Shown one piece after another: positions 51,504 through 60,536 of a stretch of 64,000 nt of DNA. The stretch's first letter is position 1. Every line of letters begins with the position of its first letter. Source of the stretch: Syntrophobacterales bacterium (GTDB taxonomy: Bacteria; Desulfobacterota; Syntrophia; Syntrophales; UBA5619); contig JAHYJE010000017.1 of the NCBI GenBank assembly GCA_019429105.1, forward strand, positions 1 to 64,000, read 5' to 3'. A program made the position numbers and the translations under genes. The notes beneath the pieces were generated by a model. That model made no database searches and had not been told where the DNA came from. It saw only the letters and a program-made list of their open reading frames with translations.

Positions 51504-54254
51504 ATGAATGACGCGCCCAAAAAAGAAGCAGCGAATCCCGACCCCTTAAAAGCCGACGTTATCGATGAGATAGACGAGGTTGCCAAGTACGACCCGGAAC
51601 TCCGTTTCCGGAGACTTTCCGGCGCGACCTTGAAAATCATGTACGCGATGACGATCATCCTCTCGTTGTTCCACATCTACACAGCCGGCTTTGGCGTTCT
51701 TCAGGAGTGGCGTCACCGCACCTTCCATCTTGCCTTTGTGCTGCCGCTCGTCTTTTTTCTATATACGATGAGGAAAGGCAAGTCAGAGGGAAGGAAAATA
51801 GTTATTTACGACATCATCTACGCGGCCATCGGCAGCGGCTTTATTACCGTTATGAGCAGGGAGCTTTTCCACCTCGTTCCCGCCGCTTCCTGGGGGACGG
51901 CGCTTTTGTCATTCGCCATGATTCTTTATTTTAAACGCCGGGAGTTCCTGTCTGAAAAAATCGCCGCCTCCATCGATTTCCCCATTTTTACGGCAATGCT
52001 GCTGGCGGTGTTTTATGGCGCCTACCTTCAGTTTTCCGATCTCCATTTCCTGAGCTGGTTTAATGATCTCAACCCCTCCCTGATTTTTTGGGGCGTCCTG
52101 CTTTTGGGAATGTTTCTGAGCCTGATCCTGCTTTTTGTGTTGCAGTGGCTAAATGCGCTTGCCGGCATTGTCAAAAGACGCACCTTTTGCTACAATCAAA
52201 ACAATATTCCCTATTTCGACGTCTTTTTCGCCATGCTGTCCGCCTTTGTTTCCATTTACATTTTTCTGGAATTCAACAACATCGGCATGAGGGCGGGAAG
52301 CCCCGTGCCGACTGATCTCCTGATCGGGGCAGTTGCCATTCTCTTTGTTCTCGAAGGGGCCAGAAGGAGCATCGGGGCGCCGCTGCCGATCATCGCCACC
52401 CTGGTCTTGATAAACTGCTATCTGGGGCCTTATTTCCTTAATATCCCGGGGCTTTCGCTGTTCGCGCATCGCGGCTATCCCGTTTCCCGCATTATCGACT
52501 ATATGTATCTCGGCACAGAGGGAATCTATGGCATTCCCCTGGGCGTCGTTGCCACCTTCGTCTTTCATTTTGTCCTTTTTGGACTTTTCATCTCCCGGAC
52601 GGGGCTGGGACAGCTCTTCATGGACCTGGCGATGGCAATCGCCGGGGGCAGTCCGGGGGGGCCGGCCAAGGTGGCCGTGGTCTCCAGCGGAATGTTCGGC
52701 TCCATCAGCGGCAGTTCCGTCGCCAATACGGTGACAACCGGCTCCTTTACAATCCCGCTGATGAAAAAGGTGGGGTATCGACCTGTTTTCGCCGGCGCCG
52801 TGGAGGCAACCTCCTCCACCGGCGGACAACTGATGCCGCCGGTTATGGGCGCTGCTGCCTTTATCATGGCTGATTTTCTGGGGATCCCCTACATAAAAAT
52901 CGCCGCCGCCGCCGTCATCCCTGCCTTTCTTTACTATCTGGCGGTCGGCTGGATGGTTCACCTTGAAGCCCTTAAATACGGCTTGACCGGTCTGCCGCGG
53001 GAGATGCTCCCCCGGGTTTCCACTGTTCTGAAAGAGCGCGGTCTTTTGGTCGTTCCCCTTTTGATTATCGTCTATCTGCTGATCTCCGGGAGAAGTCCTT
53101 TTCTTGCCGCCTACTGGGGGATCATCCTCTCGGTTTCGATGGGTCAGATCCATAAGCGCACTTCATCCTTCTTACTGCCGATTGTTCTGTCGCTGCCGGC
53201 CATCCTCTTTGAAGTCAATCCGCTGCTCAATATGACTCAGGCGCTGCTCTGGATTGGCGTCTTCATCCTGGGGGCGGCACTGGCATTGCGCCGCGGCGAC
53301 CGCATCGCCCTGAGCGCATCCGTTGTAATTTCCCTGTTGCTGGCGGCGGGCTTTCTGTCGGGAATGAATCCGTATTTATGCTCTTTCTGGGCTAACATCC
53401 TGGTTATTCTCGTCGGCATTTCCTACAAGGAAAGCAAAATGCGCCTGCCGGACATCTTAAGCGCCCTGGAATGGGGAACAAAAAACGCCATTTCCATTGG
53501 CGCCGCAGTAGCCTGTGTTGGTTTCATAGTCGGGGGAACAACGCTGACCGGCCTCGGCCTCAAATTCGCTGCCACCGTTATCAACCTTGCCCAGGCGACG
53601 GTGGGAGGCATCGCCCAGCTCGATATTTTCCACCTGATCACCGGCAAGGGGCTGATCCTTTTCTTTACCCTTTTCTACACGATGATCGCCTGCTTCATCC
53701 TCGGGATGGGAATACCGACGACCGCCCAGTACATTGTGGCATCGATGATTGCCGCGCCGGCTTTGATGCAGTGGGGAATCCATCCGCTGGTATCTCACAT
53801 GTTCGTTCTCTATTTCGCCGTGCTGGCCGACGTAACGCCGCCGGTGGCGCTGGCCGCCTACGCCGCCTCGGGGGTCTCCGGGGCCGATCCTTTCCGGACG
53901 GGACTCACCGCCTTTCGCCTCTCGTCTGCCGGTTTTTTGATACCCTATGTCTTTGTTTCCGCGCCGATCATCCTCTGGCATCCGACCATAATCGATGGAA
54001 AAACGCCGTTTGATTATTGGCTGTTTGCCCAGGTCATGATTACCGCCATCCTGGGAATCATGGCGTTAGGTGCAACGATGATCGGCTATTTCCGGACGAT
54101 CTCTACGGTTTGGGAAAGGATTCTTACCGGAATCGCCGCTGCCTTTCTGATCGTGCCGGAAACAAAGACCGATTTTATCGGCTTCTTTGTCCTGCTGGCG
54201 GTTTTCCTGTTGCAGACCTTTCGCAAAAGAAAGGTAAAGACTGCGGCTGTTTGA
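51504..54254 (+). CDS. TRAP transporter fused permease, TAXI type
   Basis: 916 residues with about 18-20 membrane helices. The N-terminal DctQ-like four-helix part is fused to the DctM-like large subunit (SSGMFGSISGSSVANTVTTG, AVEATSSTGGQLMPPVMGAA, FILGMGIPTTAQYIV, ADVTPPVALAAYAASG are the signature loops). It is a sodium- or proton-driven secondary importer using the TAXI binding protein. The ribosome site AAGAGGAGCCGCT lies before 51504. Substrate unknown; amino acids or C4/C5 dicarboxylates are usual. Confidence 0.95.
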   Translation: MNDAPKKEAANPDPLKADVIDEIDEVAKYDPELRFRRLSGATLKIMYAMTIILSLFHIYTAGFGVLQEWRHRTFHLAFVLPLVFFLYTMRKGKSEGRKIVIYDIIYAAIGSGFITVMSRELFHLVPAASWGTALLSFAMILYFKRREFLSEKIAASIDFPIFTAMLLAVFYGAYLQFSDLHFLSWFNDLNPSLIFWGVLLLGMFLSLILLFVLQWLNALAGIVKRRTFCYNQNNIPYFDVFFAMLSAFVSIYIFLEFNNIGMRAGSPVPTDLLIGAVAILFVLEGARRSIGAPLPIIATLVLINCYLGPYFLNIPGLSLFAHRGYPVSRIIDYMYLGTEGIYGIPLGVVATFVFHFVLFGLFISRTGLGQLFMDLAMAIAGGSPGGPAKVAVVSSGMFGSISGSSVANTVTTGSFTIPLMKKVGYRPVFAGAVEATSSTGGQLMPPVMGAAAFIMADFLGIPYIKIAAAAVIPAFLYYLAVGWMVHLEALKYGLTGLPREMLPRVSTVLKERGLLVVPLLIIVYLLISGRSPFLAAYWGIILSVSMGQIHKRTSSFLLPIVLSLPAILFEVNPLLNMTQALLWIGVFILGAALALRRGDRIALSASVVISLLLAAGFLSGMNPYLCSFWANILVILVGISYKESKMRLPDILSALEWGTKNAISIGAAVACVGFIVGGTTLTGLGLKFAATVINLAQATVGGIAQLDIFHLITGKGLILFFTLFYTMIACFILGMGIPTTAQYIVASMIAAPALMQWGIHPLVSHMFVLYFAVLADVTPPVALAAYAASGVSGADPFRTGLTAFRLSSAGFLIPYVFVSAPIILWHPTIIDGKTPFDYWLFAQVMITAILGIMALGATMIGYFRTISTVWERILTGIAAAFLIVPETKTDFIGFFVLLAVFLLQTFRKRKVKTAAV

Positions 54255-54364
54255 AGGACCGGAAAGGCTGCTCGCTTGACAGAGAAGAAGTCCGTCCATA
54301 TAATCGCAGCAAGAAAAAGAACGGCTTCAAGGTTGTTTTGCACAATGTTCAGGAGGTGAAGGCA

Positions 54365-54568
54365 GTGCCGATACACGAGTTTAAATGCAGAAAATGCGGG
54401 AAGATCTTCGAATATCTGTGCATGCGCAGCGATGACAGGGATCACGCTGTCTGCCCTGATTGCGGGCATAAAAAAACGGATATCCAGTTGTCGGCTTTTT
54501 CCTGTTCAGGAAGCGGCAGTGCAGCGGGGGCGTTATCGTCCTTTTCTGCGCCCTGTCATTCTTCCTGA
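54365..54568 (+). CDS. FmdB family zinc-ribbon protein
   Basis: 67 residues with a GTG start following a near-perfect AGGAGGTGA. PIHEFKCRKCGKIFEYLC then AVCPDCG make the paired C-x2-C zinc ribbon typical of FmdB/CxxC_CXXC_SSSS proteins, and the Ser/Gly/Cys-rich tail (SCSGSGSAAG) is also usual. The family takes its name from a gene of the formamidase operon and is a putative regulator. It lies about 110 bases after the TRAP permease. Confidence 0.85.
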   Translation: MPIHEFKCRKCGKIFEYLCMRSDDRDHAVCPDCGHKKTDIQLSAFSCSGSGSAAGALSSFSAPCHSS

Positions 54569-54615
54569 GGGGGATGAACCAACACTGCGGTTCGCAGTGT
54601 AAAACCGAAACAAAG

Positions 54616-54768
54616 GAGGAAATTGCAAAACCATTTGTCATTCCCGAAAGCGCAGCTTAATGTCCATAATGTCTTTATCGGGAATATGGTTTTTCAAGCA
54701 GTTAGAACCAGATTACCGCTCAGAATCGTTGCGGGAACGACAAGAATGGGGAGTTTTGCAATTGGCTC
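54616..54768 (-). repeat. MITE-like repeat, copy G (153 bp, inverted)
   Basis: Starts GGAGGAAATTGCAAAAC-like (from 54616 GAGGAAATTGC) and ends GTTTTGCAATTGGCTC. It is flanked by AAAG on both sides (54612-54615 and 54769-54772). Its interior (TTTTTCAAGCAGTTAGAACC) is in the opposite orientation to copies A, B and H. It lies just upstream of the thioredoxin gene. Confidence 0.9.
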
Positions 54769-54805
54769 AAAGGATTATTTTTCGGCAAAAGGAGGTCAAA
54801 GACTG

Positions 54806-55123
54806 ATGGTTCACGAGGTCACAGATAACAATTTTCAAGATGTGGTTATCAAGGCAGAACTGCCGACGCTTGTTGATTTCTGGGCGCCCTGGTGCGGTCC
54901 CTGCAAGAAGATTTCCCCCGTTGTCGAAAAACTGGCTGAAGAATATGCGGGAAAGGCCGGCTTCTGCAAGATCAACGTTGACCAGGCGCCGGAAACCGCG
55001 ATCAAATACGGCATCCGCAGCATTCCTACCTTGATGGTTTTCAAGGGCGGCGAAAAGGCAAATCAGGTCATCGGCGCCGTTCCGGAGGCGAAAATCAAGG
55101 CCATGCTCGACGAACAAATGTAA
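54806..55123 (+). CDS. trxA: Thioredoxin
   Basis: 105 residues. LVDFWAPWCGPCKK contains the W-C-G-P-C redox centre, and the cis-Pro loop is IRSIPTLMVFKGGE. It reduces protein disulfides with thioredoxin reductase. The start at 54806 is chosen for AAAAGGAGG upstream and for fit to the family; the longer open frame runs back through MITE copy G and is not real. It is convergent with the transglycosylase gene. Confidence 0.96.
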   Translation: MVHEVTDNNFQDVVIKAELPTLVDFWAPWCGPCKKISPVVEKLAEEYAGKAGFCKINVDQAPETAIKYGIRSIPTLMVFKGGEKANQVIGAVPEAKIKAMLDEQM

Positions 55124-55132
55124 AACTCCCTA

Positions 55133-57109
55133 TCAGTAATCATAACCCTGCTCGCCCTGGTTCGGTGCAGAAGCCTCGTTCTTCCCGGCGCTGCCTGCGA
55201 TTGTGCCAAGAAGCTGCTTGAGAGACCGCTGTTTGCTCCCATAAAGGGCCGAGTAGTAAACGGCGTTGGCCAGAACCTTCTTTACGTAAAGGCGCGTTTC
55301 CGTAAACGGGATTGATTCGACATAGATCACGCCTTCCAGCGGTTTGGCGCTTCGCCACTTCTCGGCGCGGCGTGGTCCGGCGTTGTAAGCGGCCGCGGCA
55401 AACGCATAATTTGCGGAAAACCGTTTCAGTATGTCGCGCAGATAGGCCGTCCCCAATTCGATATTTACCTCCGGCCTTGTCAACATCGCGTTATTGAACC
55501 CAGCCATGCCGATTTTGCGGGCGGTGATCCGCGCTGTCTCCGGCATCAACTGCATCAGCCCCCTTGCCCCGGCTGACGACCGGGCCTCGGCAGCAAAGAG
55601 GCTTTCCTGGCGCACAAGCCCCAGCACTACCGACTCGTCGAGATTGCAGTTGCGGGCATTCTTTATGAGGATGTCTTTGTACGGCGTTGGATAGCGCAGT
55701 AAAAAGTTTTGTTCGGAAGCTGCCAACTCCGCCGTGTTGGCGGAGCGATCCCAAACGCCGTTCATTCTTGCCAGTTCCGCCGCCGCCAGTAGTTGTCGGT
55801 CGCTCAGCGAACGCAAACCCCACCGCCACTCCCGGGCTGCCTCCGTTCGTAAATTGAGCCGGTAGAGGGCAAGCGCCCGCTGAAGGGCGGGGCGCCCTGC
55901 AACCCGGGATAGCTCTTCCTTGGTTGACTCTGCCGCCTGGGCGGGAATCGGCAACGGAATTCCCAACTCCTCGGCGGCCAACAGTCCATAGAAATCATAA
56001 CGACCGGAAATCTTCTTGAAAAGCTCCCGGCTTGCGTCGTTGTTTCCAGTCATGCCAAGCGACCGCCCCAGCCAGTAAGTCCAGGCCGATTCGTTGCGCA
56101 GCGGGGCGGTCATGCCTTCTATCGCGGTTTTTACCTCAGGCCAGTTTTCCTGTCTTAGCGCGATGCGCGCTCGCCAGACAAGCTGTTCCCCGGCAAGCGC
56201 TTCCTTCTCGCCCTTTTTGAACCACTCCAGTGATTCCGGAAGGTGACTGCGGGCGCCTCTGGTTGCGAGATACGTCCATAAGCGCTGCTGATCCTGCAGG
56301 GAAAGGATTGTTTTTAGCTTGCCTTCCAGCAATTTTGCCGCACGCGGCAAGTCGCTGCGGGCCAGAGACAAAAGGGCAATAAAGGCGAGTTCCGCACCTT
56401 TCGCAGTTTGGAGAATTGCTTCATCCTGCGCCAAAAAAGAGGCCGGGGATCGAAAAACCTCCTCGATCTGTTTTGCGCCCGGCAGATCATCTGCGGACGA
56501 AAGCTCCCTGGTACGCCGCGCGGCTGAAACAAGATTCTCCATTAGCAGCAGCCGCAGCCGCGCCTTGATGTCCGGGGCAAAGAGGCGGCAGGCGTTGACC
56601 AATGCCGCGGCGACCGGTAGGCATCCCTCCGGCAAGGAGCGCGGGGCATTCCAGAAGCCTTTGAAGTCAGCAGCAAGGCGATTGTCTATCCCCTGCCGCC
56701 GCAGACTTTCCTGGAGGGCGTAGCATTTGTTTTCGGAATCGGCCCTCGGCAAAAGCGGGAATTGCAGTCGGAACTGCTCCCACCGGCCTTGCTTGCCCAG
56801 TTCATGCAGCCACTCCTGCCGAAACCGCTCGGCGAGCACGGTTCCTGCGTATTTGTCCAGAAAGGCATTGACTTCCGCAGGGTCCACATCTTTAAGGCGC
56901 AGACTGATTGACCAGTAGCGGACATAGGCGGTAAGAACGTGGTGTTTTGTTTGTTCAACCTGACTGAACACAGTGGCCTCATCGCGGGCCAAAAAGGCCC
57001 GGTAAGCCGCCACAACAGCTTCATCGCCGCTTGTCTCTCCCGCCGCCAAGGCTGCGAGCGGCAGCAAAATAAAAATAGCCGCTATTAGTGCCCGTCGCGC
57101 TGTTGCCAT
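55133..57109 (-). CDS. slt: Soluble lytic murein transglycosylase (Slt70-like)
   Basis: 658 residues. A signal peptide (AALIAAIFILLPLAALAAGE-type, first ~22 residues) exports it. A long alpha-helical superhelical U/L region (about 30-470) precedes the SLT domain, with catalytic Glu in VLGLVRQESLFAAEARSSAG and the RGLMQLMPETA, AAAAYNAGPRRA motifs. It cleaves peptidoglycan glycan strands, forming anhydro-muropeptides. ATG 57109 follows AAGGATATTTCA; the longer frame overlaps ndk and is rejected. Confidence 0.92.
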   Translation of the reverse strand: MATARRALIAAIFILLPLAALAAGETSGDEAVVAAYRAFLARDEATVFSQVEQTKHHVLTAYVRYWSISLRLKDVDPAEVNAFLDKYAGTVLAERFRQEWLHELGKQGRWEQFRLQFPLLPRADSENKCYALQESLRRQGIDNRLAADFKGFWNAPRSLPEGCLPVAAALVNACRLFAPDIKARLRLLLMENLVSAARRTRELSSADDLPGAKQIEEVFRSPASFLAQDEAILQTAKGAELAFIALLSLARSDLPRAAKLLEGKLKTILSLQDQQRLWTYLATRGARSHLPESLEWFKKGEKEALAGEQLVWRARIALRQENWPEVKTAIEGMTAPLRNESAWTYWLGRSLGMTGNNDASRELFKKISGRYDFYGLLAAEELGIPLPIPAQAAESTKEELSRVAGRPALQRALALYRLNLRTEAAREWRWGLRSLSDRQLLAAAELARMNGVWDRSANTAELAASEQNFLLRYPTPYKDILIKNARNCNLDESVVLGLVRQESLFAAEARSSAGARGLMQLMPETARITARKIGMAGFNNAMLTRPEVNIELGTAYLRDILKRFSANYAFAAAAYNAGPRRAEKWRSAKPLEGVIYVESIPFTETRLYVKKVLANAVYYSALYGSKQRSLKQLLGTIAGSAGKNEASAPNQGEQGYDY

Positions 57110-57134
57110 TGAAATATCCTTAATTTCAGGAACT

Positions 57135-57587
57135 TTACTTTTCAAATATCCATGGATCCACGGCGCGGCGCCAGGAAACAAGTTCGTCTTTTTTAAACCA
57201 CAAAGCCGCCTCCGTTGCGCCGTTTTCCGGGCTGTCGGAGGCGTGGGTAAGATTGCGGCCGACCTCCAGCGCAAAGTCGTGGCGGATCGTCCCCGGCGCC
57301 GCCTCTATAGGACGGGTGGCCCCCATCGTCTGCCGGATTGCGGCAATCGCGTTCGGCCCTTCCCAGACCATCGCCATGACCGGCGACGCAGTTATATAGG
57401 CGATCAGTCCCTCATAAAAGGGCTTTCCCTTGTGAATGGCATAATGCTCCTCGGCAAGTTCCCGGCTTACCTGCATGAATTTTGCGCCCGCAAGCAGCAG
57501 CCCGCGTCTTTCCAGGCGGCTGATGACCTCGCCTGTAAGACCGCGCTGCACGCCATCCGGTTTTACCAATACTAAAGAACGTTCCAT
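57135..57587 (-). CDS. ndk: Nucleoside diphosphate kinase
   Basis: 150 residues. MERSLVLVKPDGVQRGL, FYEGLIAYITASPVMAMVWEG, GPNAIAAIRQTMGATRP and the phospho-His motif LTHASDSPENGATEAALWF are diagnostic. The enzyme equalises NTP pools. The start at 57587 follows CTGGAGGTTAAAA. It is 25 bases upstream of slt on the same strand. Confidence 0.95.
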   Translation of the reverse strand: MERSLVLVKPDGVQRGLTGEVISRLERRGLLLAGAKFMQVSRELAEEHYAIHKGKPFYEGLIAYITASPVMAMVWEGPNAIAAIRQTMGATRPIEAAPGTIRHDFALEVGRNLTHASDSPENGATEAALWFKKDELVSWRRAVDPWIFEK

Positions 57588-57653
57588 TTTTAACCTCCAG
57601 TTTTTATTGTGAAAAATTACATCAAACCTTGTTACTCTCGCCAAAAGTCGTCG

Positions 57654-57671
57654 TTCCCGTTTTCACGGGAA
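57654..57671 (-). other. Small perfect hairpin upstream of ndk
   Basis: TTCCCGT-TTTC-ACGGGAA forms a 7-bp stem in the rnhA-ndk gap (57588-57752). There is no T-run on the minus strand. It may be a remnant of a repeat or a weak transcription pause. Confidence 0.4.
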
Positions 57672-57752
57672 TCACAATCAATAGCCTTTGCAGAGAAATT
57701 CAGGGTCTCCGCGCCGGGATAGATGAACCAGGCAATTGCCTGCGGTTGACAA

Positions 57753-58523
57753 TTATTCCTGAGGCCGTTGCCCCGGGCAGAGATAACCTGCGTCTTCAAG
57801 CAGATCCCGGCCCAGGGCGGCTTGAGTCGCCAACCTGTCGCAACGCTCATTTTCCCTTGTTCCGGCATGGCCGCGCACCCAGACAAACTGCACCCGATGG
57901 CGATCGCAGAGCTCCAGCAGCACCGCCCAGAGATCGGCGTTGACAGCCGCCTCCTCTTTGGTGCGCATCCAGCCTTTCGCCCGCCACCTTTTTGCCCAAC
58001 CCTTTTCGATCCCTTTTACCACATACTGAGAATCGCTGTGGAGAACAACGGCGGCTGAACCGGTCAGTGATTGCAACGCGGCGATGCAGGCCATAAGCTC
58101 CATGCGGTTGTTCGTCGTCAGCCGAAATCCCTGCGCCAGTTCCCTGCGGTTGCTTCCGTCCATTACCACCGCCCCGTATCCGCCCGGTCCCGGATTCCGC
58201 TTGCACCCGCCATCGGTGTAAATGATGATTTTCTGCGCCGACGCCTTAACCGGGGCAACAATTTCAGGCGCAGTGCTCGTATCCGCTGTTTCCGTTCGCC
58301 TGCCTTTACCTGTCACGACAGGTTTTGCGGCTCCAGCCGCTTCCGTTCGCCTGGCTGGCGTCCCCTTTTTTTGCCATACTTCCGCTTCTTCCCGGCTGCC
58401 GAATCCCTGGAAAAGGGCGTTTGCATATCCCCGTACCTGCTCCTCCGCCCCGCCGAGGCCATACCATGAGTTATAAATGCCGGGGCAAAAACCACGAACA
58501 ACGGCATAGTACTTCTTTTTCAC
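57753..58523 (-). CDS. rnhA: Ribonuclease H1 with N-terminal RNA/DNA-hybrid-binding domain
   Basis: 256 residues. The N-terminal 'caulimovirus viroplasmin' type domain (KKKYYAVVRGFCPGIYNSW) is joined by a Pro/Ala-rich linker to the RNase H fold: YTDGGCKRNPGPGGYGAV, NRMELMACIAAL, HSDSQYVVKGI, VRGHAGTRENERCDRLA, giving the D-E-D-D catalytic set. It degrades RNA in RNA-DNA hybrids. The GTG at 58523 is preferred to the GTG at 58535 because GAGGTG is spaced correctly. Confidence 0.93.
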   Translation of the reverse strand: MKKKYYAVVRGFCPGIYNSWYGLGGAEEQVRGYANALFQGFGSREEAEVWQKKGTPARRTEAAGAAKPVVTGKGRRTETADTSTAPEIVAPVKASAQKIIIYTDGGCKRNPGPGGYGAVVMDGSNRRELAQGFRLTTNNRMELMACIAALQSLTGSAAVVLHSDSQYVVKGIEKGWAKRWRAKGWMRTKEEAAVNADLWAVLLELCDRHRVQFVWVRGHAGTRENERCDRLATQAALGRDLLEDAGYLCPGQRPQE

Positions 58524-58577
58524 TCGAAAATGCACCTCAACTTATTGAAAACATTGCATTCATATTCCCTGCCATTC

Positions 58578-58676
58578 AAGGGGAGGGCAAGGGTGGGGAT
58601 GGGGTCGCCCCGCCATTGTCGTTACCCTTTGCGACGGGCTCTGTCATGCAGATTTCATTGTCCCTTGCCTCCCCTT
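58578..58676. repeat. Short element with AAGGGGAGGGCAAGGG terminal inverted repeats
   Basis: AAGGGGAGGGCAAGGG at 58578-58593 and CCCTTGCCTCCCCTT at 58662-58676 are inverted copies with one base difference, 100 bp overall. It lies in the divergent rnhA-serS gap of about 310 bases, which also holds both promoters. It differs from the MITE family above. Confidence 0.7.
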
Positions 58677-58834
58677 AATACAATCCTCCATATTTTTCCA
58701 GAACTGTTCGCAAAAAAACAAGCCTCCCGATCATGGAATCCATCCTCGCCACCGCCGGAGCGGCTATTAAACGATTGACTTCAACTGTTCGAGGTGATAG
58801 GAGAACCTCCTCTTGCAAAGGGAAAGGTGGGGGC

Positions 58835-60112
58835 ATGCTGGACATAAAATACCTCAGACAAAATATGGATATTGTTGCCGCCAAGATGCGCGAGCGGGGA
58901 CAGGGGATGAACTTTGAGCGGTTCTCCCTCCTGGATAACCGCCGGCGGGAACTGCTGCAAGAGGTGGAGCAGCTTCGCAGCGAACGCAATGCCGTCTCCC
59001 GGCAGGTTGGCGAAAAGAAGAAAAAAGGCGAGGACGCAACCGAAATAATCGCCCGGATGGGGGATGTTTCGGCGCGGATCAAGGCCCTCGATGACGACCT
59101 CAAAAAAACGGACGAGGATCTCGACCGGATCGTCATGACCATCCCGAATATCCCGCACGAATCGGTTGTTTGCGGGAAGGACGCCGATGACAACCCGGTC
59201 GTCCGCCTCTGGGGCGAGAAGCCGCAATTTTCTTTTGCGCCGCGTCCGCACTGGGAGATCGGGGAGGAGCTGAAGATCCTCGATTTTGCCGTAGGGGCAA
59301 AGCTGACCGGGGCGCGCTTTACCCTGTACCGGGGGCCGGGGGCAAGGCTGGAGCGGGCGCTGATCAATTTCATGCTCGATCTCCATACGCAGGAGCATGG
59401 CTATACCGAGATGCTGCCCCCCTTCATCGTCAACCGCGAAAGCATGACCGGCACCGGCCAGCTCCCCAAGTTTGAGGAGGATCTCTTCAAGCTGGAGGGG
59501 CTTGACTATTTTTTGATTCCGACGGCGGAGGTTCCCGTCACCAATATCCACCGGGGCGATATTCTCGGCGAGGCGGAATTGCCGCTTTGCTATGTGGCCT
59601 ATACCCCCTGCTTTCGCGCGGAGGCCGGCTCGTACGGCAAGGATACGCGGGGGCTGATCCGTCAGCATCAGTTCAACAAGGTCGAGTTGGTGAAGTTTTC
59701 CAAACCGGAGGAATCTTACAATGAGTTGGAAAAACTGACATTGAACGCCGAAGAGGTATTGAAGAGGCTGAAGATTCCCTATCGGGTGATCAATCTTTGC
59801 ACCGGCGATCTGGGCTTTTCATCCGCGAAAACCTATGATATAGAGGCATGGCTTCCCGGGCAGGACGCCTATCGGGAGATATCCTCGTGCAGTAATTTCG
59901 AGGATTTTCAGGCGCGCCGGGCCTCCATCCGCTTCCGGCGGGCGGAAACCGGCAAAACGGAGCTGGTGCATACCCTGAATGGCTCCGGCTTGGCGGTAGG
60001 CCGAACGGTCGTTGCCATCCTGGAGAATTTCCAGCAGGCCGACGGCAGCGTCGTAATGCCGGACGCCCTTCGTCCCTATATGGGCGGGGTGGAAGTGATC
60101 AGAAACAAGTAG
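58835..60112 (+). CDS. serS: Seryl-tRNA synthetase
   Basis: 425 residues. The N-terminal tRNA-binding coiled coil (about 25-100) precedes the class II core with [32 protein letters not shown] (motif 2) and [17 protein letters not shown] (motif 3). It charges tRNA-Ser, encoded 21 bases downstream. The start at 58835 fits the family N-terminus [10 protein letters not shown] and has AAAGGTGG upstream. Confidence 0.97.
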   Translation: MLDIKYLRQNMDIVAAKMRERGQGMNFERFSLLDNRRRELLQEVEQLRSERNAVSRQVGEKKKKGEDATEIIARMGDVSARIKALDDDLKKTDEDLDRIVMTIPNIPHESVVCGKDADDNPVVRLWGEKPQFSFAPRPHWEIGEELKILDFAVGAKLTGARFTLYRGPGARLERALINFMLDLHTQEHGYTEMLPPFIVNRESMTGTGQLPKFEEDLFKLEGLDYFLIPTAEVPVTNIHRGDILGEAELPLCYVAYTPCFRAEAGSYGKDTRGLIRQHQFNKVELVKFSKPEESYNELEKLTLNAEEVLKRLKIPYRVINLCTGDLGFSSAKTYDIEAWLPGQDAYREISSCSNFEDFQARRASIRFRRAETGKTELVHTLNGSGLAVGRTVVAILENFQQADGSVVMPDALRPYMGGVEVIRNK

Positions 60113-60133
60113 TTATGCAGATGAGAAATACAT

Positions 60134-60219
60134 GGAGGGATGGCCGAGTGGTCTATGGCGGCGGTCTTGAAAACCGTTGACCGAAAGGTTCGCGGGTTCG
60201 AATCCTGCTCCCTCCGCCA
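60134..60219 (+). tRNA. tRNA-Ser (anticodon TGA)
   Basis: An 86-base class II tRNA including an encoded CCA. The acceptor stem is GGAGGGA/TCCCTCC, the anticodon loop CTTGAAA places TGA at 60168-60170, a long variable arm follows, and the T loop is GTTCGAATC. It lies just after serS, a functional pairing. Confidence 0.95.
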
Positions 60220-60258
60220 ATTCATAATCCAGGACAGTCCGAAGAAGTGCAAAAACCC

Positions 60259-60432
60259 GAGCCAATTGCAAAACTCTCACATTCTGTCATTCCCGCAATG
60301 ATTTTAAGCGGGAAAACGAAGTTTAATGTTCATAATCTGGTTCTAACTGCTTGAAAAACCGTATTCCCGATAGAAGCATTGTGTACATTAAGCTCCGCTT
60401 TCGGGAATGACAAATAGTTTTGCAATTGGCTC
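60259..60432 (+). repeat. MITE-like repeat, copy H (174 bp), inside a terminator
   Basis: Starts GAGCCAATTGCAAAAC and ends with its exact complement, flanked by ACCC on both sides (60255-60258 and 60433-60436). It splits the AAAAACCC left side from the CCCGTTAGAAATAGCGGGTTTTTT terminator right side. The last 121 bases match copy A. Confidence 0.92.
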
Positions 60433-60458
60433 ACCCGTTAGAAATAGCGGGTTTTTTG
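60433..60458 (+). terminator. Intrinsic terminator after tRNA-Ser
   Basis: ACCCG-C/T-TAGAAAT-A-GCGGGT followed by T6. It should end the serS-tRNA-Ser transcript. The AAAAACCC before copy H is the matching A-rich side, so the terminator was bidirectional before the insertion. Confidence 0.8.
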
Positions 60459-60536
60459 TCATTTGTCCAAAGGCGTGCTACGCGATTCATCAAAATCCTG
60501 CAATTATGGGTCACTGAAATAGAGTAAGGAGTATCC

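Noticed and set aside
54623-54805. Extended thioredoxin N-terminus of 61 residues
   Set aside because: The extension is encoded by MITE copy G; a strong ribosome site and the family start are at 54806.
60134-60260. tRNA-Ser as an integration site for the CRISPR region
   Set aside because: No second copy of the tRNA 3' end and no integrase gene were seen in the window.
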